From positions 19,362,393 through 19,426,392 of the forward strand of contig OX326960.1 in assembly GCA_946800325.1 (NCBI GenBank): DNA of 64,000 nt. Direction: 5' to 3'. The position numbers were made by a program, and so were the translations under genes. Below the pieces are notes generated by a model that was not told where the DNA came from, did not search any database, and was given only the letters and a program-made list of their open reading frames with translations. This document shows, one piece after another, positions 58,440 to 64,000 of the stretch. How positions within the stretch are numbered: position 1 is the stretch's first letter; each line of letters starts with the position of its first letter. This DNA is from Luzula sylvatica. Lineage: Eukaryota; Streptophyta; Magnoliopsida; Poales; Juncaceae.

Positions 58440-60223
58440 GTAATTGAATAATAATACCATGTGAATTTCTATTTCTTTCCAAAAATTTCGCAAAAATACA
58501 AAAAGTGAAGGCTAATACCTTAAAAAAATCATCATATTTTTAAAGAAAATGACCAAATTGATGTATAAAACAAGCAAAATATTTAATTTACCATTCTCTT
58601 CTCAAAAAAATCCTTAATTGAAGTATTTTTTCTAAAAATTCCAAAATTGATGTCTAAAACGAGCATATACTAAAAATCAACGTAATTGAAGACTAACACA
58701 TGAAAATTTCTATTTTTAAAAAAATATAAAAAAGACAGGCTAACATACTAAAAGAAGTCAATTATCATAGTTTTATAAAAATTACTAAATTGATGTCCAA
58801 AATGAGAAAAATACTTCGTTTTTATATTTTCCTAAAATAACTGAAACACATCAAAATTTCATTTTTTTTTTTGCAAAAATTAAAAAATAAAGGCGCTAGT
58901 CTAACGCCTGCAAACAAAGAATGATCATTTTTTCTAGATAAAGCAAAAATTCATGTCAAAAACGAGCAAAGTACTCGGTATTCATATTTTCCTAGAAAAA
59001 TCGCGTATATGAAGACTGACACAAGCAAATTTATAAATTTTCTAATATTTTAAAAATGGAAAAACTGAAATCTACCAATTCAAAGTAAAAAAAAATTCCT
59101 AAAAACATGTGAAAATGGATGTCTAAAAAGAGAAAAATACTTAATTTTCATGATTTTCTAAACAAACCTACACAATTGAAGACTAACTCATGAAAATTTT
59201 GATTTTTTTTGACATTTTGCAAAAATCAAAAAATTAAAGTCTATCGCCTCACAAAAATTAATTACCTCAAAAAAATGTCAAATTTGAAGTCTAAAAAGTG
59301 TAAAATACTTAATTTATAAGTTTTCTTTAACAAAATTACGTAATTGAAGACTAACACGTGCAAACTTTTGTTTTCCCACAAATAAATTGCAAAAATTGCA
59401 AAAAGTGTAGTTTAACACCCACAAAAAAAATCAATTGAAATAATTTTCTAAAAGATGCCAAAATTTATGTCCAAAAAGAGCAAAATACTAATTTTTATCT
59501 TTTCGTAAAAAAAATACTCCGCAATCAAAAACTACCAAATGCATATTGCTAACTTTTTCTAAAAATTTCAAAAAATACAAAAAGTGAAGTTCAACCCCTT
59601 ATAATATTTTTTCGGAAAAATACAAAATTGATGCTTACAAAGAGCAAAATACTTAAAAATATGTTTTCCTACATGAAAAATCCACAATGAAAACTGACAC
59701 GTGCAAAAAATATGTTTTTTCCACAAAACAAATCTCATTGTAATATAAAAAAATAAAGTCTGACACTGAAAATTTATTCGAACAAATTCCAACAAATTTC
59801 GAAACTGATGTCTAAAAAGGGAAAATACTTAATTTGCATGTTTTCATCAAAACAAATATCCTAATTCAAGACTAACACATGCAACAAAAAATAATCTAAA
59901 AAGTGAAGTATAGTTAATATAAAAAAAAAATCAATAATCACATTTTATTAGAAAATGACGTACTTATTGTATGACAAGAGAAAAGTACTTAATTTGCATA
60001 TTTTTCTCAAAAAGAGTCTCATCATATTTTTATCCAAAATTTCAAAAAATGCAAAAAAAACAATGATGTCCAACACCTTAAAAAAAAATTCTAAAAAACT
60101 CAAAAATTAAAGTTTAAATTGAGAAAAATACTCATTTTTCTGTTTTTTTTTTTTATAAAATGGTGTAATTAAATTGAACACTGACACATATGAATGTCTA
60201 TTTTTCAAAAAATTGCGTATAAC
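58440..60223. repeat. Degenerate ~165 bp satellite block, U9
   Basis: Type A satellite; shares with U3 a few variants (ataaaaattactaaattg, ctgaaacacatc), fitting a common U2/U3-like and U8/U9-like junction. Confidence 0.8.
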
Positions 60224-60457
60224 CATGATCAAAAAATTAAATTATCTTTTTCAATCCGAAGTCTCCTGATACGCCAAAAAATAAATTATTATTATGCGAA
60301 GGCCAAACTCTACTAGTAAAATATAGTGGGCAATGGAGAGTTCCTGTAGTACGAATGAATGGAGAAAAAGTTTGAAAATTTTGAATTAGTTTGAAAAGTT
60401 AATTTATTTGGCTGGTTTGGCGGTAAAATTTTGCTGATTGAAAATTCGTAATTATGC

Positions 60458-60594
60458 TATAAATACAAACCCAAAGCCTCATTTAACATATCCCATCTCA
60501 TTTACTATATTCAATAATCCTGTTTTCTTCCAAAGTGCACTGCTCCCTTAATCTTTTCGTCAAGTTGGATTTCACTTGTCACAGGATAATGAAG
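60458..60594 (+). promoter_or_regulatory. TATA box, leader and ATGAAG exon 1 with intact donor, U9
   Basis: TATAAATA 60458-60465 lies at the A-to-B switch; the leader and ATGAAG (60589-60594) with GTAATT are type B. A type A upstream region thus drives a type B gene. Confidence 0.6.
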
Positions 60595-61130
60595 GTAATT
60601 AAGGTCGAAATGGTTTGCAATTACATTTGAATAATATTTTTTGCTTGTTCTTGCTTATTCTTTTTCTTTTCTTTGTTCTTTGTGGTGATGAACTTAATGA
60701 TTTTAATTACAAACTCTGCATAGTTTATTTTTGTTGTTTCTTGTATAAGCAAGATTGTGATGTTTTGCTTTATGTACCAGTAAACTAATAATATAAGAGC
60801 ATCTTCGAAGAGAATTAGCATTTTATCTAAAATAATTTGGATGTTATAGAATGAAACTGAGGTGATTGTGACCATCTTCTTGTGCATAACAATAGCATAT
60901 TGTTTCATTATATTTGTTCTATTTCGCTTAACTAGTTATCGGAAGACAATTCTTGTTTTCTTGAAAGTAGATGAGACTCTCTCTATAATTCTTGATTTAA
61001 CATAAATGTTAGATACAAACATTCAAGTGAAGCTTGGATTCAAAATGATCGATCTGTATTCTGTAATACATTATAATATAAATCTCTTTCATTGGCAATC
61101 TCTGATGTATTAGAATTTTGTCTCAAACAG

Positions 61131-61790
61131 ATAGCTCGGTGGTTGCGTAGAGCCATTCGCGTTCGCTTGTCTTGCTTGACTGGGGGTTCCTCGATCGAGG
61201 AGGTTGATTCGCCCGTGGTTTCTGGGACTGTTGAGATCCACGAGGAGACTGTTCTTGCTCCCGATGAGGTCGTTTGTGCTGCTGCTGAGATCCACGAGGA
61301 GACTGTTCTTGTTCCTGATGAGGTCGTTTCTGCTGCTGTTGAGATCCACGAGGAGAGTACTGTTGTTGTTCCTGATGATGCCGTACCTGCCATTTCATTG
61401 GAGGAGTCCAACTTGGACATGGAGGATGAGATGGTCATTGAAGGAGTGGATCCTTCGATTCTCAGGAGGGCCCTCGGGACTCGGCTTCCTACTATATGGG
61501 AGGTCGAGGGAGAGGGTGAGGATTCCGAGTCTGACGTGGAGGTGGGCGTAGAGCAGACTGAGGTTGGTTTGGAGTTGGAGACTGAGGTTGGTTTGAACAC
61601 ACAAGAGGTGGAGGAGGGAGAAATGATGCAGTCTGATTTGGAGATGAACACGGAGGGGAGAGGAGAGCCCTTCATTCTTGGCTCTGGATCTGAGTTGGAG
61701 AAGAGCACACAAGAGGTGGAGGAGGAGATTGGTGGTAATATGGCAAAGTCGATGACATTGCGCGATTTCTTGATTACGACCACAGCTTGA
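61131..61790 (+). CDS. Acidic repeat protein of unknown family, main exon, U9
   Basis: Complete type B structure: ATGAAG at 60589, donor 60595, acceptor ending 61130, stop 61788-61790, 221 residues. Protein identical to U5 (IEEV, SGTVE, GSELEK, AKS). Confidence 0.6.
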   Translation: MARWLRRAIRVRLSCLTGGSSIEEVDSPVVSGTVEIHEETVLAPDEVVCAAAEIHEETVLVPDEVVSAAVEIHEESTVVVPDDAVPAISLEESNLDMEDEMVIEGVDPSILRRALGTRLPTIWEVEGEGEDSESDVEVGVEQTEVGLELETEVGLNTQEVEEGEMMQSDLEMNTEGRGEPFILGSGSELEKSTQEVEEEIGGNMAKSMTLRDFLITTTA

Positions 61791-62076
61791 TTAGAGTATT
61801 TATTATTTAATTATGTAATACTAATTTTATGATTCTTAATGTTGATATGTGTATAGCTTTTATCTTGCTCTTTCTTGATTATATGATATAAGTTGGAATA
61901 TTTAGAATAACTATTATCTTGCTCTTTCTTGGATCTAACGTGCAGAGCTGAAGTTGAGTCTGCTTTATATTTAGCTTTGAAACATTTTCTTAATTAACAA
62001 AATTTAGACAAGATTTCAATTAAGCATCCTATATGAAAAGAGAAAAATATTTGGAGTTCTTTCTTTGTTTTCTTTG

Positions 62077-64000
62077 ATTTGAAACATTTTTTTTTTTTAC
62101 TCAAATGATTTCTCTTCAAGCGAATCTTGAAGCGAATCTTGGAGCGAATCTCTGGTGACCTTCTCTGGTAGCCTTCTCCGGTGCCTTTCCCCGGTGCCTT
62201 CTCCTGTGCCTTTCCCTGGTGACTTCTCCGGTGCTCTTTGATCTTCTCTGGTTGCCTTCTACGGTGCCTTTCTCCGGTGACTTCTCCGGTGACCTTTGAT
62301 CTTCTCCGGTGACTTCTCTGGTGACTTTTTCGGGTGATCTTCTACTTGGGTGATCTTCTTTGGTGACCATCTCTGGTGACCATTCTGAAATCTAAATAGA
62401 AGAAGAAGAGCAGTTGATTGAAGAAGGAGGGACATCAAGAAAGTTCAAGAACCAATTAGAAAACTCAAATAATAAAGGCCAATTATACAAAACTAGCAAT
62501 CCAGAGATATCGAAATTACAAGGATCAGCATTGAACAAGATTATTGAAGTGGAAAAAGGGTAAAAGAGGTATAAAAGGGAGGACAGCAAAATTGAGGATC
62601 TTTTGGAGCTTGGCATTGAAGATGTAACGTCCATTAATCCAGCTAAGTCTCTTCTCTTTTAAAATTTCCTTACCATGAACAATTCATACCTTCAAACCCT
62701 ACAAAACAATCCAAAACAACAATGGACATTAGTTCAACATAAAAAACATAATACATCTAATTTTAATAACACTTCAAAGAATAATTCAAAAGATATTAAA
62801 TGTTTTAGATGTTTGTCTAATAGTCATTTAAGGAGAGAGTGTAGGGAGCCAATTAGGTGTCATAAATGTCTAAGGTTAGGTCATGTTCAAAAGTTTTGTT
62901 ATACTAACTTGACTCAAAATACTAATTTGAATCATAAACCTAAATCCAAAATTATTCCAATTTTACCAAAAGGTAAGGATGGTTTTGAAAAAAGTGTGGA
63001 GTCAGTATTGGAAATAACAGTTAATTTATCTAAAAAACCTTTAAACAAAGAAAATGAATTATTAACTAAAGATATTTTGATAAAAAATTTACCTGATTTT
63101 TACTGTAATCCACTTGATTTGAAAAAAATTCTTGAACCGATTGGAGTATTAATTTCAGTTGGTTCCTACACTCCTACAAAAATAATACAAGAAATTAAAA
63201 TATCAATAAATTGTCAGAATAATATTATCATACCAAATTCTATTAAAGTAATAGATGATGATGACAAAATAACTATTTTACCTATTAGGGAGATAAAATC
63301 AATTGCAAGCTCTTCTACTATTGATTATTCTTATCATGCACAAACAGATTTAAATAGGCCAACAAATAATAAACAATTTAATAAGCCATCAGATATCATC
63401 AATTGGCCAATATTAAATAATGGGGAAAGCAAGAATAAACATTTAAACACAATAAAGCAAAAGGGAAGAGAATTTCAAAATAAGAGAGTAAAAGTTATAA
63501 ATAATATAAAAGAGAAAAATAGCAAGAAAATAACAAAAATTTGGCAAAAGAAGAATAAAACAATTTCAATCTGGAGAGTTAAACACAAAGAGAATAAGGA
63601 GATTATTAGAAGTCAAGTCACAGAAAAGGTCATAAATAATAACATACAAAATTCTACTAAAGAAGAGAATATGACAATTTTATCCTCAGATAAGGATATC
63701 TTCATAGAGCATAAGGGGATTAAAAGACATTTCAAATTAAAATTTTCAAATTTAAATCCCCTTTTCAATCCTTTTCAATTACTCTCTAATCAAGGGGAAG
63801 AATGCATAAACCCATCTCTCTCAGTACTGCCTAAATACTCATCTAATCTTCATTTGGGTAAAACAACTCAGATTCCATCAAATTTATCTATTCAAATCAC
63901 ATCCAAGGGATTGGCTATAATTGATCATTCAAAGAAGGTTACAACCTCGAAAGTTGATTTACCTCATGAGATCATTGATGATTCTATTAAGTTACCAGTA
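62077..64000 (+). mobile_element. L1-type LINE, second copy (U9), truncated by the window end
   Basis: Same left junction as in U5 (ttgaaacat, T run, actcaaatgatttctc), so one insertion copied with the unit. The T run is 12 long here versus 19 in U5. Over about 1.9 kb it differs from the U5 LINE by about seven substitutions and a 12-bp minisatellite step. The 5' UTR minisatellite is at about 62147-62370. Confidence 0.93.
62675..64000 (+). CDS. LINE ORF1, open to the window end (partial)
   Basis: ATG at 62675 and no stop through 64000 (442 codons visible; the U5 homologue has 782). At the two positions where U5 has nonsense codons this copy reads GAA and AAG, so this ORF1 may be intact. It carries the same two CCHC knuckles at residues 43-75 and the RNA-binding-like segment after them. 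It runs off the window; the SPxH-rich half and ORF2 cannot be seen. Confidence 0.9.
   Translation, partial: MNNSYLQTLQNNPKQQWTLVQHKKHNTSNFNNTSKNNSKDIKCFRCLSNSHLRRECREPIRCHKCLRLGHVQKFCYTNLTQNTNLNHKPKSKIIPILPKGKDGFEKSVESVLEITVNLSKKPLNKENELLTKDILIKNLPDFYCNPLDLKKILEPIGVLISVGSYTPTKIIQEIKISINCQNNIIIPNSIKVIDDDDKITILPIREIKSIASSSTIDYSYHAQTDLNRPTNNKQFNKPSDIINWPILNNGESKNKHLNTIKQKGREFQNKRVKVINNIKEKNSKKITKIWQKKNKTISIWRVKHKENKEIIRSQVTEKVINNNIQNSTKEENMTILSSDKDIFIEHKGIKRHFKLKFSNLNPLFNPFQLLSNQGEECINPSLSVLPKYSSNLHLGKTTQIPSNLSIQITSKGLAIIDHSKKVTTSKVDLPHEIIDDSIKLPV

Larger units (their letters stand above)
58404..64000 (+). repeat. Tandem array unit U9 (A-to-B mosaic, with LINE; cut by window end)
   Basis: The satellite half is type A; between about 60436 and 60490 it switches to type B, and the remainder matches U5, including the LINE. 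Intervals with no recognised feature: 60224-60457, 61791-62076. Confidence 0.95.

Overview
This is nuclear DNA of a flowering plant, most likely a eudicot. The evidence is an AT-rich composition, a plant-type L1 LINE with a zf-RVT-like tail, a Ty1/copia element primed by initiator tRNA-Met, tRNA-derived SINEs, hAT-type MITEs and a Helitron with a classic 3' hairpin. No bacterial-style gene organisation is present. The species cannot be named from sequence alone.

The whole window is a head-to-tail tandem array of one unit of about 5.7 to 6.0 kb, present about nine times (units U1-U9, starting at 1, 6024, 12047, 17760, 25452, 40121, 46126, 52151 and 58404; U9 is cut by the window end). The array probably continues past both ends. 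Each unit carries, in order: a degenerate 160-180 bp satellite (about 1.8 kb); a TATA box and a short leader ending in ATGAAG; an intron; an exon with an uninterrupted 219-codon reading frame for an acidic protein of unknown family; an AT-rich 3' flank; a 0.59 kb hAT-type MITE with 8-bp target duplications; a featureless spacer; and a second MITE family rich in GGATACGG.

Units fall into two haplotypes. Type A (U1, U2, U6, U7, U8) has a SINE in the intron and a changed base at the predicted splice donor (GA in place of GT). Type B (U3, U4, U5, U9) lacks the SINE and keeps GT. Several units are mosaics that switch type inside the unit, as expected from unequal crossing-over or gene conversion.

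Younger insertions decorate single units. U4 and U5 have an extra MITE in the satellite. U4 has a deleted Copia element whose gag is fused in frame to the tail of pol. U5 has an 8.4 kb LINE, itself carrying a Helitron. U8 has a second SINE. U9 has the start of the same LINE insertion as U5, so the LINE was copied as a passenger of the array. In the U5 LINE copy, ORF1 has two nonsense codons that the U9 copy lacks.

The only candidate host gene is the repeated acidic-protein gene. It contains three 18-residue internal repeats and has no indel in any of the nine copies. I do not recognise the family. Whether it is expressed, spliced as proposed, or simply swept along by array amplification cannot be settled from sequence.
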